Shown: positions 44,745 through 53,341, counted from the first letter of the stretch. The stretch: 64,000 nucleotides of DNA from Sphingomonas sp. Leaf9 (GCF_001421355.1 NZ_LMKC01000006.1:124001-188000), one strand, 5' to 3'. Notes: generated by a model not told the origin, from the letters alone. Program-made: numbers and translations.

Positions 44745-45056
44745 ATGGCCCGCTTCACGCATCCACGACTGGAGGACGTTCCGCTCGATCTGGCGCTGCA
44801 CGCGCTGGCCGATCCCAATCGGCTGACCATGGTGGCGCGGCTCGCCGCGACCGAGCGGCTGAGCTGTACCGATGCCGCGCCTTGCGACTCCATTCCAAAG
44901 AGCACGCTGTCCAACCATCTGAAGCTGCTGCGCGCGGCGGGGCTGATCGAGACGACGCAGGCCGGGCGTGAAATGATCAACACGCTGCGCCGCGCCGAAT
45001 TCGACCAGCGGTTTCCGGGGCTCCTCGACGCGGTGCTTGCCAACCGGCCGGCCTGA
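44745..45056 (+). CDS. ArsR/HxlR-like winged-helix transcriptional regulator
   Basis: About 103 residues. The winged helix is PLDLALHALADPNRLTMVARLAATERLSCTDAAPCDSIPKSTLSNHLKLLRAAGLIETTQAGREMINTLRRAEFDQRFPGLLDAVL, as in ArsR-family repressors without a metal site. DAAPCDSIPKSTLSNHLKLL is the recognition part. A GTG at 44727 would add six residues. It is divergent from the SDR gene and ends exactly where the convergent aldo/keto reductase gene ends (stop codons at adjacent bases). Likely represses the SDR. The single cysteine could act as a redox switch, which is only a suggestion. Confidence 0.87.
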   Translation: MARFTHPRLEDVPLDLALHALADPNRLTMVARLAATERLSCTDAAPCDSIPKSTLSNHLKLLRAAGLIETTQAGREMINTLRRAEFDQRFPGLLDAVLANRPA

Positions 45057-45923
45057 TTACCGGCCGATCGCGTCGAGTTCGGCCACCATGGCTTCGGGCA
45101 GTCTCAGCGAGGCTGCGGCGAGGTTCTCGTGGAGGTGCGCGACCGACGAGGTGCCGGGGATCAGCAGGATGTTGGGCGATCGCTGCAGCAGCCATGCCAG
45201 CGCCACCTGCATCGGCGTTGCCGCAAGCCGCGCCGCGACGTCGGAGAGTGTCGCCGACTGAAGCGGGCTGAACCCGCCGAGCGGGAAGAAGGGTACATAG
45301 GCGATGCCCTCCGCCGCCAACGCATCGATAAAGCCATCGTCGTCGCGGTGGGCGAGGTTGTACTGGTTCTGCACGCAGACGATCGCGGCGATGTCGCGGG
45401 CTTCCTCGAATTGCGTCGGCGTCACGTTGCTGAGGCCGATATGCCGCACCAGACCCTGTCGCTGGAGATCGGCGACGACCTTCAATGGCGCGGCCAGCGA
45501 TCCTTCCGCCGGCCCGTGGGCATCGAACATCAGGCGCAGGTTGACGACGTCGAGCGTCTCCAGCCCGAGGTTCGTCAGATTGTCCTCGACCGCACGAGCC
45601 AGTTCGTCCGGCGCGAACGCGGGGAGCCACGATGCATCGTCACCGCGCCGCGCGCCGATCTTGGTCACGATCAGCAGGTCGTCGGGGTAGGGGTACAGCG
45701 CCTCGCGGATCAGCCGGTTGGTGATGTGCGGGCCGTAGAAGTCGCTCGTGTCGAGGTGGTTGACCCCAGCCTCGATAGCGGCGCGAAGCACGGCCAGCGC
45801 CGCATCATGGTCGCGCGGCGGGCCGAACACACCGGGGCCGGCGAGTTGCATCGCGCCATAGCCGAGGCGCTTTACGTCGCGTCCGGCGAAGGAATAGGTG
45901 CCTGCCTGATCGATCGTCATCAT
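45057..45923 (-). CDS. Aldo/keto reductase family oxidoreductase
   Basis: A 288-residue TIM-barrel NADPH reductase. Catalytic Asp-Tyr in VNHLDTSDFYGP (general acid Tyr), Lys in LLIVTKIGARR, and the cofactor-binding tail LLIPGTSSVAHLHENLAAA. The usual catalytic His is replaced: the segment reads VVNLRLMFDAHG. This is typical of the AKR group related to E. coli YdbC. The ATG at 45923 is seven bases after AGGAG; the longer frame upstream is not supported. It is divergent from a LysR gene 89 bases away, its probable regulator. Confidence 0.92.
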   Translation of the reverse strand: MMTIDQAGTYSFAGRDVKRLGYGAMQLAGPGVFGPPRDHDAALAVLRAAIEAGVNHLDTSDFYGPHITNRLIREALYPYPDDLLIVTKIGARRGDDASWLPAFAPDELARAVEDNLTNLGLETLDVVNLRLMFDAHGPAEGSLAAPLKVVADLQRQGLVRHIGLSNVTPTQFEEARDIAAIVCVQNQYNLAHRDDDGFIDALAAEGIAYVPFFPLGGFSPLQSATLSDVAARLAATPMQVALAWLLQRSPNILLIPGTSSVAHLHENLAAASLRLPEAMVAELDAIGR

Positions 45924-46012
45924 CGGTTCTCCTGTGCTGACCCCCAGATACGGCTTGCGGATCATGGCGATAAGCCGGAGTGATCCGCACGGGCTGTACG
46001 GAAAACCGAACG

Positions 46013-46909
46013 ATGAAGGCTGACCTTGCCGATCTCAATGCGTTTCTGGCGGTCGCGCAGGCGCGGGGGTTCCGCGATGCTGCGCGAACCGTCGGGTCGA
46101 GCGCCTCGACGCTCAGCGAAGCGGTACGGCGGTTGGAGGCGCGGTTGGGTGTCCGGCTGCTCCATCGCACCACACGCAGCGTCGTGCCGACCGAGGCGGG
46201 GACCCGGCTGATCGAACGTCTGGCACCGGCATTGGGCGAAGTGGAGGCGGCGCTCGACGTCGTGAACCTGTTCCGCGATCGGCCGGCGGGGACGCTCAAG
46301 CTCAATGTGCCGGTCAGCGCGGCGCGGTTGGTGCTGCCGGCGATCCTGCCCGGCTTCCTCGCCGCCTATCCGGACATTCAGGTCGAGATCGTCGCCGAGG
46401 ACGGCTTCGTCGACATGGTGGCATCGGGCTGCGATGCGGGCATCCGCTATGACGAGCGACTGGAGCAGGACATGATCGCGGTGCCGATCGGCCCGCGCGT
46501 CCAGCGCTTCGCGACGGCGGCGGCACCGGCCTATCTCGACGCACGCGGACGCCCCGACCATCCCCGCGACCTGCTCGACCATGCCGGTCTGCGCGGCCGG
46601 TTCAGCAGCGGCGCGCTCACCAGCCCGTGGGAGTTCGAGCGCGATGGCGAGGTCGTACGGATCGAGCCGCAAGGGCCGTTGATCGCCGGTGTCGCCGGCG
46701 CGGTGGACCTGCTGGTCGATGTGGCGGTGGCGGGCGGTGGGATCATTCACCTGTTCGAGGACTGGCTCGCGCCGGCACTGAGGAGCGGCGCGCTCGAACC
46801 GGTACTGCCCGACTGGTGGCAGTCGTTCCCCGGCCCGTTCCTCTATTATTCCGGCCGCCGCCTCGTGCCGCCGCCGCTGCGCGCGTTCCTCGACTTCATT
46901 CGCGGCTAG
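46013..46909 (+). CDS. LysR family transcriptional regulator
   Basis: A 298-residue LysR regulator, similar in layout to the one at 41.6 kb. The HTH is LADLNAFLAVAQARGFRDAARTVGSSASTLSEAVRRLEARLGVRLLHRTTRSVVPTEAG. The effector domain starts GTLKLNVPVSAARLVLP, with GIRYDERLEQDMIAVPIG, and ends in a FLYYSGRRLVPPPLRAFLDFI tail shared with the other LysR proteins here. It is divergent from the aldo/keto reductase gene. Its stop codon lies inside a palindrome shared with the convergent gene. Confidence 0.93.
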   Translation: MKADLADLNAFLAVAQARGFRDAARTVGSSASTLSEAVRRLEARLGVRLLHRTTRSVVPTEAGTRLIERLAPALGEVEAALDVVNLFRDRPAGTLKLNVPVSAARLVLPAILPGFLAAYPDIQVEIVAEDGFVDMVASGCDAGIRYDERLEQDMIAVPIGPRVQRFATAAAPAYLDARGRPDHPRDLLDHAGLRGRFSSGALTSPWEFERDGEVVRIEPQGPLIAGVAGAVDLLVDVAVAGGGIIHLFEDWLAPALRSGALEPVLPDWWQSFPGPFLYYSGRRLVPPPLRAFLDFIRG

Positions 46910-46942
46910 AGCGGTTTCCGACCAGGTTGAAAACCGCTCTAG
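46906..46942. terminator. Bidirectional terminator-like palindrome containing both stop codons
   Basis: CTAGAGCGGTTT (46906-46917) and AAACCGCTCTAG (46931-46942) are perfect 12-base arms around a 13-base loop. The TAG stop of the LysR gene (46907-46909) and of the convergent reductase (46939-46941 on the other strand) are part of the arms. Similar TCTAGAGC...GCTCTAGA palindromes are scattered in alphaproteobacterial genomes, so this may be a mobile repeat serving as terminator. Confidence 0.65.
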
Positions 46943-47769
46943 AGCATCGCGAGCGGCTCGGGGCCGCGTGGCGGCGGGAACAGGTCGTCGAGGCGTCGTA
47001 GCTCGGCGTCGGACAGGGTGAGGTCCAACGCCGCCCGGTTGTCCCGCACATGGGCGATGGACCCGGCCTTGGGGATCGGGAGGATGTCGTCCCGCGCCAG
47101 CAACCAGGCAAGAGCGACTTGCGCGGGCGTGGCGTCGCGCTCGGCAGCCATTTGGGTAAGCGCGGAATGGGTCACCAGGCGGCCTTGCTCGACCGGGCTG
47201 TAGGCCATGACCGCCATGCGATGCTGCGCGAGCCATGGCAGCAGGTCGTATTCCGGACCACGACGGGTAAGATTGTAGAGAATCTGGTCGGTCTGGCATC
47301 CTTTGCCGCCGCTGCCGACGAGTTCGGCCATATCGTCAACGTCGAGGTTGCTGACACCCCAGCGCAAAATCTTGCCCGCCTCGACCAGTCGCTCCATCGC
47401 CTCGACCGTTTCGGCCAGCGGCACGTTGCCGCGCCAGTGCAGCAGGTACAGGTCGAGCCGGTCGGTCTTCATCCGGTCGAGGCTCGCTTCGCACGCTCGC
47501 GGCAACCGGTCGCGCGAGGCATTCTGGGGATAGGCCTTGCTGACGAGGAACACCTCGTCGCGCACGCCCGCGATCGCCTCGCCGACCAGGCGTTCGGACG
47601 CGCCATCGGCATACATCTCGGCAGTGTCGATCAGGGTCAGGCCGAGCGACAGTCCCTCGCGCAGCGCGGCGATCTCGTCCGGCCGACGGGCGGGATCTTC
47701 CGCCATCATCCAGGTGCCTTGGCCAAGCGCGGGGACGGTCGTCCCGTCCGGAAAGCGGATCATCTTCAT
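46939..47769 (-). CDS. Aldo/keto reductase (2,5-diketo-gluconate reductase-like)
   Basis: A 276-residue aldo/keto reductase. Catalytic residues: Asp and Tyr in LTLIDTAEMYADGASE, Lys in VFLVSKAYPQNAS, His in LDLYLLHWRGNVPLAETVEAMERL. The C-terminal cofactor loop is DILPIPKAGSIAHVRDNRAALDL. The full tetrad is present, unlike the other AKR at 45.1 kb. The start could be 47769 or two codons later; the longer frame is not supported. It is convergent with the LysR gene through the shared palindrome. Confidence 0.92.
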   Translation of the reverse strand: MKMIRFPDGTTVPALGQGTWMMAEDPARRPDEIAALREGLSLGLTLIDTAEMYADGASERLVGEAIAGVRDEVFLVSKAYPQNASRDRLPRACEASLDRMKTDRLDLYLLHWRGNVPLAETVEAMERLVEAGKILRWGVSNLDVDDMAELVGSGGKGCQTDQILYNLTRRGPEYDLLPWLAQHRMAVMAYSPVEQGRLVTHSALTQMAAERDATPAQVALAWLLARDDILPIPKAGSIAHVRDNRAALDLTLSDAELRRLDDLFPPPRGPEPLAML

Positions 47770-47877
47770 GTGGCGGTCAACGTCTAACCCGGTGCATCGG
47801 GCCAACATATGATTGTCGACCGACCATACCGACCCGGAGGACTATCTCGCCGGACGCAGAATCTGGTGCCGTCCGGG

Positions 47878-48159
47878 TCAGCTGACCGTGACGCCCTTCC
47901 AAAAGGCGATGCGTCCGCGGATGTTTTCCGCTTCGGGCTTGGGATCGGGATAATACCAGGCGGCATCGGGATTGTCGGCGCCTGCGACGTGCAGGCTGTA
48001 ATACTGCGCCGTACCCTTCCACGGGCAGATGGTCGTCGTGCTGCTCGGTCGCAGGAGCGCGGCGTCCACGCTCTGCACGGGGAAATAATGATTGCCCTCG
48101 ACGATCACCGTATCGTCGCTATGGGCGATCCGTACGCCGTTCCATCGTGCTTCCACCAT
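47878..48159 (-). CDS. DUF427 domain protein
   Basis: A 93-residue protein matching DUF427 almost end to end: VEARWNGVRIAHSDDTVIVEGNHYFPVQSVDAALLRPSSTTTICPWKGTAQYYSLHVAGADNPDAAWYYPDPKPEAENIRGRIAFWKGVTV. The WKG.A.YY and AWYYP segments are diagnostic. Function is unknown; the fold is a small mixed alpha/beta barrel and the gene is widespread. ATG 48159 has GGAG seven bases before; an ATG one codon earlier is equally possible. It stands about 110 bases upstream of the aldo/keto reductase on the same strand. Confidence 0.9.
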   Translation of the reverse strand: MVEARWNGVRIAHSDDTVIVEGNHYFPVQSVDAALLRPSSTTTICPWKGTAQYYSLHVAGADNPDAAWYYPDPKPEAENIRGRIAFWKGVTVS

Positions 48160-48316
48160 CATGCGTCTCCTTGCGCGGACAGACGTCGGCATCCGGTCGA
48201 CGTCCGTCAAGGTCGGTTCGGAGGGGCGGGCGGAGATGCCGACCGATCTTGGCGCGAACACGTTTGGCAAGAGATCGGGCAATGCCAACTGCGATCGATC
48301 CTGCTAACGGACGGCG

Positions 48317-48514
48317 ATGCTCAATACCCGCATGAAGCGCCTCGCCACCAGGACGGAACTCGAACTACGGCGCCTTGCTGCCATCGAGGCGGCGGTGGCG
48401 GCATTGGGCGATGAGGATCTGCTCGACTTCGCCGACATCTTCGCTGGCGGTGATCCGACGCCCTTGCGAGCCATGGCGGAGGAACAGATGCGCCGGCGCG
48501 GTATCCGCCTGTGA
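48317..48514 (+). CDS. Small hypothetical protein, 65 residues
   Basis: A short, charged, helical protein (RMKRLATRTELELRRLAAIEAAVAALGDEDLLDFADIFAGGDPTPLRAMAEEQMRRRG). I do not recognise a family. It overlaps the start of the YecA-like gene by four bases (GTGA), and its codon use resembles real genes of the region, so it is probably translated and coupled to it. No signal peptide or membrane segment. Confidence 0.6.
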   Translation: MLNTRMKRLATRTELELRRLAAIEAAVAALGDEDLLDFADIFAGGDPTPLRAMAEEQMRRRGIRL

Positions 48515-49161
48515 GGAAAATGCCGTCCCGCTTCCGGCGGCTCGATGGCGCGCTGGCGGAACTTCCGGTCGAAGCGCCGATGCTCCTGACCGAACTCGAC
48601 GGTTTCCTCACCGGGCTGATCGTCTGTCCCGAACCGATCCCCGTCGATGAATGGATGACGGTCATATGGGGCGTCGAGGCCGATGGCGTCCCGCCCTTCG
48701 AGGACCCGTTCGACGTGCAATGGTTCGTCAAGGCGGTCGCGGCGCGGCGCGAGGAGATCGTGCGCGACCTGTCTCGTGGCAAGTTGCAGCCGATCCTCGA
48801 CGTCGACGAACGAGATGGCGACGTTCTGTGGGAATATTGGGTCGACGGCTTTTCCGACGCGATCGCGCTACGCCCGGAGGCGTGGGACGCGGCGGCCGCC
48901 GATCCCGAATGGGCCGATCCATGGCACCGCCTTCTGGCGTTGATCGCAATCGCGAGAGGCGAAAGCGATCTCGACAGCGTCGAGGTGAACGCCTTCCAGG
49001 ACCGGGCGGTGGCCGAGCTGACGGACACGGTTCAGCGCCTGTATGCGGCCCGCGCGGGTGTCGGCGAGGCGAGGGCGACCGCCGTCGTGACGGCGAAGAC
49101 CGGCCGCAACGATCCATGCCCTTGCGGATCGGGCAAGAAGCACAAGCATTGCTGCGCCTGA
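48511..49161 (+). CDS. YecA/UPF0149 family protein with C-terminal SEC-C zinc motif
   Basis: A 216-residue protein. The N-terminal UPF0149 region (RRLDGALAELPVEAPMLLTELDGFLTGLIVCPEPIPVDEWM) is followed by helical PDPWHRLLALIAIARGE-type repeats and ends in the zinc-binding GRNDPCPCGSGKKHKHCC, the same Cys3-His motif as at the SecA C-terminus. YecA of E. coli binds SecB or ribosome-associated partners with this motif. The GTG at 48511 overlaps the preceding gene; an ATG at 48520 is the alternative. The role is probably in protein targeting or quality control (inference). Confidence 0.9.
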   Translation: MRKMPSRFRRLDGALAELPVEAPMLLTELDGFLTGLIVCPEPIPVDEWMTVIWGVEADGVPPFEDPFDVQWFVKAVAARREEIVRDLSRGKLQPILDVDERDGDVLWEYWVDGFSDAIALRPEAWDAAAADPEWADPWHRLLALIAIARGESDLDSVEVNAFQDRAVAELTDTVQRLYAARAGVGEARATAVVTAKTGRNDPCPCGSGKKHKHCCA

Positions 49162-49269
49162 CTGTTCGGGAACATGGACGCCGTAGGGCGCGGGCCGGGC
49201 GGGGCTTCGAACGACGTTTCGCCATTCGGGTTTGCGTCCGTGCGCATCTGCTGTGCTAAAGACCCGGCT

Positions 49270-49590
49270 ATGTCGAAATCCCACGTAAATGCCGGAACCG
49301 TCACGGTCGATGGTGTCGCCTATGACTGGCACCTGCACAGCGAACCCCACCAGTCGGATGACGAGGGATGGAAGGGCATGACGATTGCGCTTCTGCAGCA
49401 GGACGCCAAGCGCGAAGCGCTGGTTGAGTTTCCCCCACCCAAACGGCTGCTGAAAGGTCTGCCGCGCGGTCGGCTCCAGCTCGATGACGCGACGATCGCG
49501 CGCTCCGTGCGCTCCGCGCTGTCGGCCGGTTGGGAACCAACGTCGCGCGGCAGGCCGGTCGTGATCATGGTCGACGCCGAAGGTAATTGA
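49270..49590 (+). CDS. Small hypothetical protein, 106 residues
   Basis: A small soluble protein: VNAGTVTVDGVAYDWHLHSEPHQSDDEGWKGMTIALLQQDAKREALVEFPPPK, then RGRLQLDDATIARSVRSALSAGWEPTSRGRPVVIMVD. The even mix of strands and helices and the conserved-looking ARSVRSALSAGWEPTSRGRP tail suggest a folded domain; similar small proteins occur in sphingomonads and related bacteria. No family name can be given. The ATG at 49270 begins the plausible protein; upstream frame is not coding-like. Confidence 0.65.
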   Translation: MSKSHVNAGTVTVDGVAYDWHLHSEPHQSDDEGWKGMTIALLQQDAKREALVEFPPPKRLLKGLPRGRLQLDDATIARSVRSALSAGWEPTSRGRPVVIMVDAEGN

Positions 49591-49623
49591 GCCGCGCGGC
49601 GGCTCTACGTCGCAATTGCCATG

Positions 49624-50547
49624 TTAGCGGGCGCGACTGCTGTCCAGCGGAGCAACCTGACACAAGCGAAGATCGCGCACCAGGAAATCGACGAAGGACC
49701 GCACCCGCACCGCTAGCCTGTCGTGCGGCACGAAAAGGGCATGGATGTCTTCGCCGTCGCCGGGATTGAAAGCAGGTAATATTTCCACCAGGCGGCCCGA
49801 AGCGAGGTCCTCCGCAATGTGAAAGCGACCAAGGCGAGCGATGCCGCCGCCCGCGAGCGTCATCAGCCGCACCGCTTCGCCGGAGCTGCCGAGGAAGGGA
49901 CCTGTCGGGGTCCGCTGCACCGTCCTTCCGTCGATGCGGAACGGCCAGCTGTCGACGGATCGGCGGAAGTTGAAGCGCAGACAGTCGTGATGCTCGAGAT
50001 CATGCGGATGCGTTGGCTCGCCTCGTTCCTTAAGGTAGGCCGGGCTGGCTACGACGGCCATCGTGCTTCGTCCAAGCTTGCGCGCCCGCAAGTCGGTATC
50101 ACGCAAGGGGCCGACCCGGATGGCCACGTCGGCCTGTTCCTCGACCAATCCGACAAGCGCGTCCGTCATGGTCAGGTCGACCGTCACCGCCGGGTTTTCG
50201 CGGAGATACGTGGGGAGGATTGGCAGCAGGCAATGCGTGCCGAACGGAACCGATGCATTGACCCGCAGCAGGCCTCGCGGCGAACGATCGACATCGAAAC
50301 TGCGCTCAACGGAGTCGATCTCTGCAACCAGCCCTTCGACGCGCTCTCGGTAGGCTCGGCCTTCTGCTGTCAAGGCGAGCGCGCGGGTCGTTCGGGATGC
50401 TAGTTGCACGCCCAACCGCTGCTCCAGACGTGCCATCGAACGGCTCACGGCCGAGGGCGTAAGCCGCAGCGCGCGTGCCGCCGCAACGAAGCTGCCATGC
50501 TCCGCCACGGCCAGGAAGATCATCATCTCACCCAGTCGATTGTCCAT
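49624..50547 (-). CDS. LysR family transcriptional regulator
   Basis: A 307-residue LysR protein: MDNRLGEMMIFLAVAEHGSFVAAARALRLTPSAVSRSMARLEQRLGVQLASRTTRALALTAEG for the winged helix, then GLLRVNASVPFGTHCLLPILPTYLRENPAVTVDL at the effector-domain start. ATG 50547 lies six codons inside the longer frame, whose own start is a TTG. It is divergent from an SDR gene 101 bases away and probably regulates it. Confidence 0.93.
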   Translation of the reverse strand: MDNRLGEMMIFLAVAEHGSFVAAARALRLTPSAVSRSMARLEQRLGVQLASRTTRALALTAEGRAYRERVEGLVAEIDSVERSFDVDRSPRGLLRVNASVPFGTHCLLPILPTYLRENPAVTVDLTMTDALVGLVEEQADVAIRVGPLRDTDLRARKLGRSTMAVVASPAYLKERGEPTHPHDLEHHDCLRFNFRRSVDSWPFRIDGRTVQRTPTGPFLGSSGEAVRLMTLAGGGIARLGRFHIAEDLASGRLVEILPAFNPGDGEDIHALFVPHDRLAVRVRSFVDFLVRDLRLCQVAPLDSSRAR

Positions 50548-50648
50548 GTCGATTAATGATCCCAATGCACTTCTGCGATGATGATGTCCGATCTAATCAG
50601 TAATCGTCGGAGCGCATAGGTATGGCGGCGTACACGAGGAGATGACGC

Positions 50649-51434
50649 ATGGACCTGCAACTTGATGGCAAGACAGCTATCGTCACCGGCTCGACCGCCG
50701 GTATCGGCCTGGCGATCGCCGAGCGGCTCGCACTGGAAGGGGTCGCGGTTACGATCTGTGGCCGGGATCGCGCGAAATTGGACGCGGCAGCACAGCGGGT
50801 GAGCAAGGCAGGGCGAGTTTCAACGGTACTCGCAGACCCGGCAACGTCAGCCGGTGCGATGGCGCTGATAAAGGCAGTGCCCGACGCAGACATTCTGGTG
50901 AACAACCTCGGCATCTACGAGGCGAAGCCGTTCACGCAGATCAGCGACGATGATTGGCATCACATTTTCGAGGTCAATGTCGTAAGCGGAGCGCGGTTGG
51001 CTCGCCATTACTTTCCCCGCATGTTGGCACAAGACTGGGGGCGAATCCTCTTCGTCGCGAGTGAGAGTGCGCTCGTGGTGCCAAGCGAAATGATCCACTA
51101 CGGTATGACCAAGACCGCACAGCTCGCAATCGCACGCGGGTTGGCCGAACAGACGCGCGGTACCGGGGTGACCGTCAATTCGGTTCTGCCCGGGCCTACG
51201 CGCTCCGAGGGTATCGTCGAGTTCATCCGCTCGGTCGTGGACAACAAGGACGCGCCGGAGGCTGAGCGCGAAGCTGAGTTCTTCGCCAAGATGCGGCCGC
51301 TATCACTCATCCGCCGGCTGATTGAGGCCGAGGAGATTGCCGCACAGGTGGCACTGCTCGCGAGCCCCCTTGGAGCGATCACCAACGGAGCAGCGGTGCG
51401 GGTCGAAGGCGGTATCATACCGACGATTGCGTAG
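50649..51434 (+). CDS. SDR family NAD(P)-dependent oxidoreductase
   Basis: A 261-residue classical SDR: TAIVTGSTAGIGLAIAERLALEGVAVTICGRDRAKL at the cofactor site, then NNLGIYEAKPF (NNLG in place of NNAG), catalytic Ser in FVASESALVVPSEMIHYGMTK with Tyr and Lys. The C-terminal half includes RPLSLIRRLIEAEEIAAQVALLASPLGAITNGAAVRVEGGIIPTIA. A GAGGAG ribosome site precedes the ATG. Divergent from the LysR gene at 49.6-50.5 kb. Probable carbonyl reductase of unknown substrate. Confidence 0.93.
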   Translation: MDLQLDGKTAIVTGSTAGIGLAIAERLALEGVAVTICGRDRAKLDAAAQRVSKAGRVSTVLADPATSAGAMALIKAVPDADILVNNLGIYEAKPFTQISDDDWHHIFEVNVVSGARLARHYFPRMLAQDWGRILFVASESALVVPSEMIHYGMTKTAQLAIARGLAEQTRGTGVTVNSVLPGPTRSEGIVEFIRSVVDNKDAPEAEREAEFFAKMRPLSLIRRLIEAEEIAAQVALLASPLGAITNGAAVRVEGGIIPTIA

Positions 51435-51540
51435 GCGGCAGTGAAGCTCTCCTCGCGCAGCCTCTGAATGAAGTTGAACGAGTGGCGAAAGCAGGGATGC
51501 ACGCGAGGTGGCGCTAACGACCTGCTATGGGTCCATTACG

Positions 51541-52437
51541 CTAGGCCGCTCGTATGCCGTCGCCGGAGACATGCGGCTTCTGTGCCTTGACGTCGCGCGA
51601 GGGCGCCAGGCCAAACAGCCGGGCATACTCACGGCTGAATTGCGATGCGCTCTCGTAGCCGACGGCATAGCCTGCAGCAGCGACGTCTCGCCCTGCGACG
51701 ATCAGCCGGCGGGCCTCCTGAAGGCGCAGGCTTTTCTGGTATTGCAACGGGCTCATCGCCGTGGCGGTACGAAAGTGGCGATGGAACGAGGCAGGGCTCA
51801 TGCCCGCCGCCTCCGCCAACGTTTCGCTGCGGATCGGCTGATCGAACCGATCGCGGATCATCGTGATCGCGCGGCGCACCTGCGAGAGGCGGCTGTCGGC
51901 CCGTGCGATCTGGCGGACGATCGATCCCTGGGGGCCTTGCACCAGTCGGTACAGGATCTCGCGTTCGTACAGCGGCGCGAGCGCGGCGATATCGTGCGGC
52001 GTGTCCAACAGGCGCAGGAGCCGTAGCCACGCGTCGAGCAGATCGGCCGTGACCGGATTGACGGCGAAGGCTGGCTCGGCCGGGGGAAGTTCCGTTTCGA
52101 CGTCCGTCAGCACCGACGCCAGTCGCTCGCTGTCGAGGTCGAGGCTGACCGCCAGATAGCGTTGATCCGGCAGATCCAGCTTGACGCAGCCCGAGGCCGG
52201 CAGTTCGACCGTGGCAATGAAGTAGCTGGCCGGGTCATAGCGGATGCGGCGGTCGCCGATCGCGATCTCCTTGGCGCCGCTGACGATCAACGCCATCATT
52301 GGCGGGTAGACGCCGGCGACCGGCTGCGGCGCGGCGCCGTCCTTGTAGAGCGCCACGCGTGGCAGCGCACCGGGCCGGTAGCGACCGGCGGCATGCCGAT
52401 CGACGATGGTGCACAGCCTGTCCAACATGTCGTCCAT
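51541..52437 (-). CDS. AraC family transcriptional regulator
   Basis: About 298 residues. The N-terminal half is the AraC-type regulator N-domain (DDMLDRLCTIVDRHAAG; PMMALIVSGAKEIAIGDRRIRYDPASYFIATVELP). The C-terminal double HTH is VRRAITMIRDRFDQPIRSETLAEAAGMSPASFHRHFRTATAMSPLQYQKSLRLQEARRLI, followed by AAAGYAVGYESASQFSREYARLFG. ATG 52437 is preferred because it starts the conserved N-domain; the frame extends to an ATG at 52533. It is divergent from an SDR, a common pairing for aldehyde-responsive AraC proteins. Confidence 0.93.
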   Translation of the reverse strand: MDDMLDRLCTIVDRHAAGRYRPGALPRVALYKDGAAPQPVAGVYPPMMALIVSGAKEIAIGDRRIRYDPASYFIATVELPASGCVKLDLPDQRYLAVSLDLDSERLASVLTDVETELPPAEPAFAVNPVTADLLDAWLRLLRLLDTPHDIAALAPLYEREILYRLVQGPQGSIVRQIARADSRLSQVRRAITMIRDRFDQPIRSETLAEAAGMSPASFHRHFRTATAMSPLQYQKSLRLQEARRLIVAGRDVAAAGYAVGYESASQFSREYARLFGLAPSRDVKAQKPHVSGDGIRAA

Positions 52438-52566
52438 ACCGACAAGGTGTGTCGGTTCGTCGCGCAAGACAAGGTGACTGATCCGATCAGGCAAGTTCTC
52501 GCGCGGATCGCGCATGCCGCACGCCAGCGGCATCCCATCTCCAGGTCACCTTATGGAGGAATGACG

Positions 52567-53295
52567 ATGACGGACAAGCGAACGGCCGTGGTGACGGGAG
52601 CGAACAAGGGTATCGGGCTGGAAATCGCGCGAGGGCTCGGCAGGCTGGGCTACACCGTCTGGCTGGGCAGCCGCGATCAACAGCGGGGCGAAGCGGCGGC
52701 AGACATCCTGCGTAACGAGGGTCTCGACATCCGCTTGCTGACGATCGATGTCGCCGACGACGTCAGTGTCGGAGCGGCTGCCGAAGCACTGGCGGGCGTG
52801 ACGAACACGCTCGATGTGCTCGTCAACAATGCCGGCATATCGACGGGCTGGGTTGCGCCGAGCGACGACCGGATCTCGGACGTGCGGGTGATCTACGAGG
52901 TGAACGTATTCGGCGCGATCCGGGCGACGCAGGCCTTCCTGCCCCTGCTGAAAGCATCTGCCGCCCCGCGGATCGTCATGATGTCCAGCAGCCTGGGCTC
53001 ACTGGCGTGGGCGTCGGACTTTGACGCGCCGATGGCGCACGAGGCGAACCTGCTCGGCTACAACAGCTCGAAGTCCGCCCTGAATGCCGTGACGGTGGCA
53101 TTCGCCAAGGAACTGGCGCCGCTCGGCTTTAAAGTGAATGCCGCCTGTCCCGGCTACACGGCAACCGATCTTAATCAACACGCTGGCCCTCGTACCCCGG
53201 AGCAGGGTGCCGCCATCGCAGTCCACCTTGCCTCGCTAGCCGATGACGGCCCGACCGGCAGCTTCTACGATGATGCAGGCGTGGTAGCCTGGTAA
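52567..53295 (+). CDS. SDR family NAD(P)-dependent oxidoreductase (carbonyl reductase-like)
   Basis: A 242-residue SDR: AVVTGANKGIGLEIARGLGRLGYTVWLGSRD at the cofactor site, LVNNAGISTGW, catalytic Ser in IVMMSSSLGSLAW and YNSSK (Tyr-Lys). The TGANKGIG and CPGYTATDLN motifs resemble plant and mammalian carbonyl reductases (CBR1-like). The second ATG (52567) is used because GGAGGA then stands six bases upstream. It is divergent from the AraC gene, and a strong hairpin follows it. Confidence 0.93.
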   Translation: MTDKRTAVVTGANKGIGLEIARGLGRLGYTVWLGSRDQQRGEAAADILRNEGLDIRLLTIDVADDVSVGAAAEALAGVTNTLDVLVNNAGISTGWVAPSDDRISDVRVIYEVNVFGAIRATQAFLPLLKASAAPRIVMMSSSLGSLAWASDFDAPMAHEANLLGYNSSKSALNAVTVAFAKELAPLGFKVNAACPGYTATDLNQHAGPRTPEQGAAIAVHLASLADDGPTGSFYDDAGVVAW

Positions 53296-53305
53296 CCACC
53301 GCGAC

Positions 53306-53341
53306 GCGGACGCTTGTTCGTGCCGATGAACAAGCGTCCGC
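53306..53341. terminator. Strong bidirectional terminator hairpin
   Basis: GCGGACGCTTGTTC (53306-53319) and GAACAAGCGTCCGC (53328-53341) form a perfect 14-base stem with an 8-base loop between the convergent SDR and DUF2254 genes. No long T-run, but the stem is the strongest in the window. Confidence 0.7.

Noticed and set aside
46906..46942. Reading the CTAGAGCGGTTT palindrome as an attachment site
   Set aside because: No integrase or second copy is near, and it fits a terminator or dispersed repeat between convergent genes better.
45962..47299. 445-codon minus-strand frame over the LysR gene and the second aldo/keto reductase
   Set aside because: Overlaps two well-supported genes in other frames; translation is motif-free.
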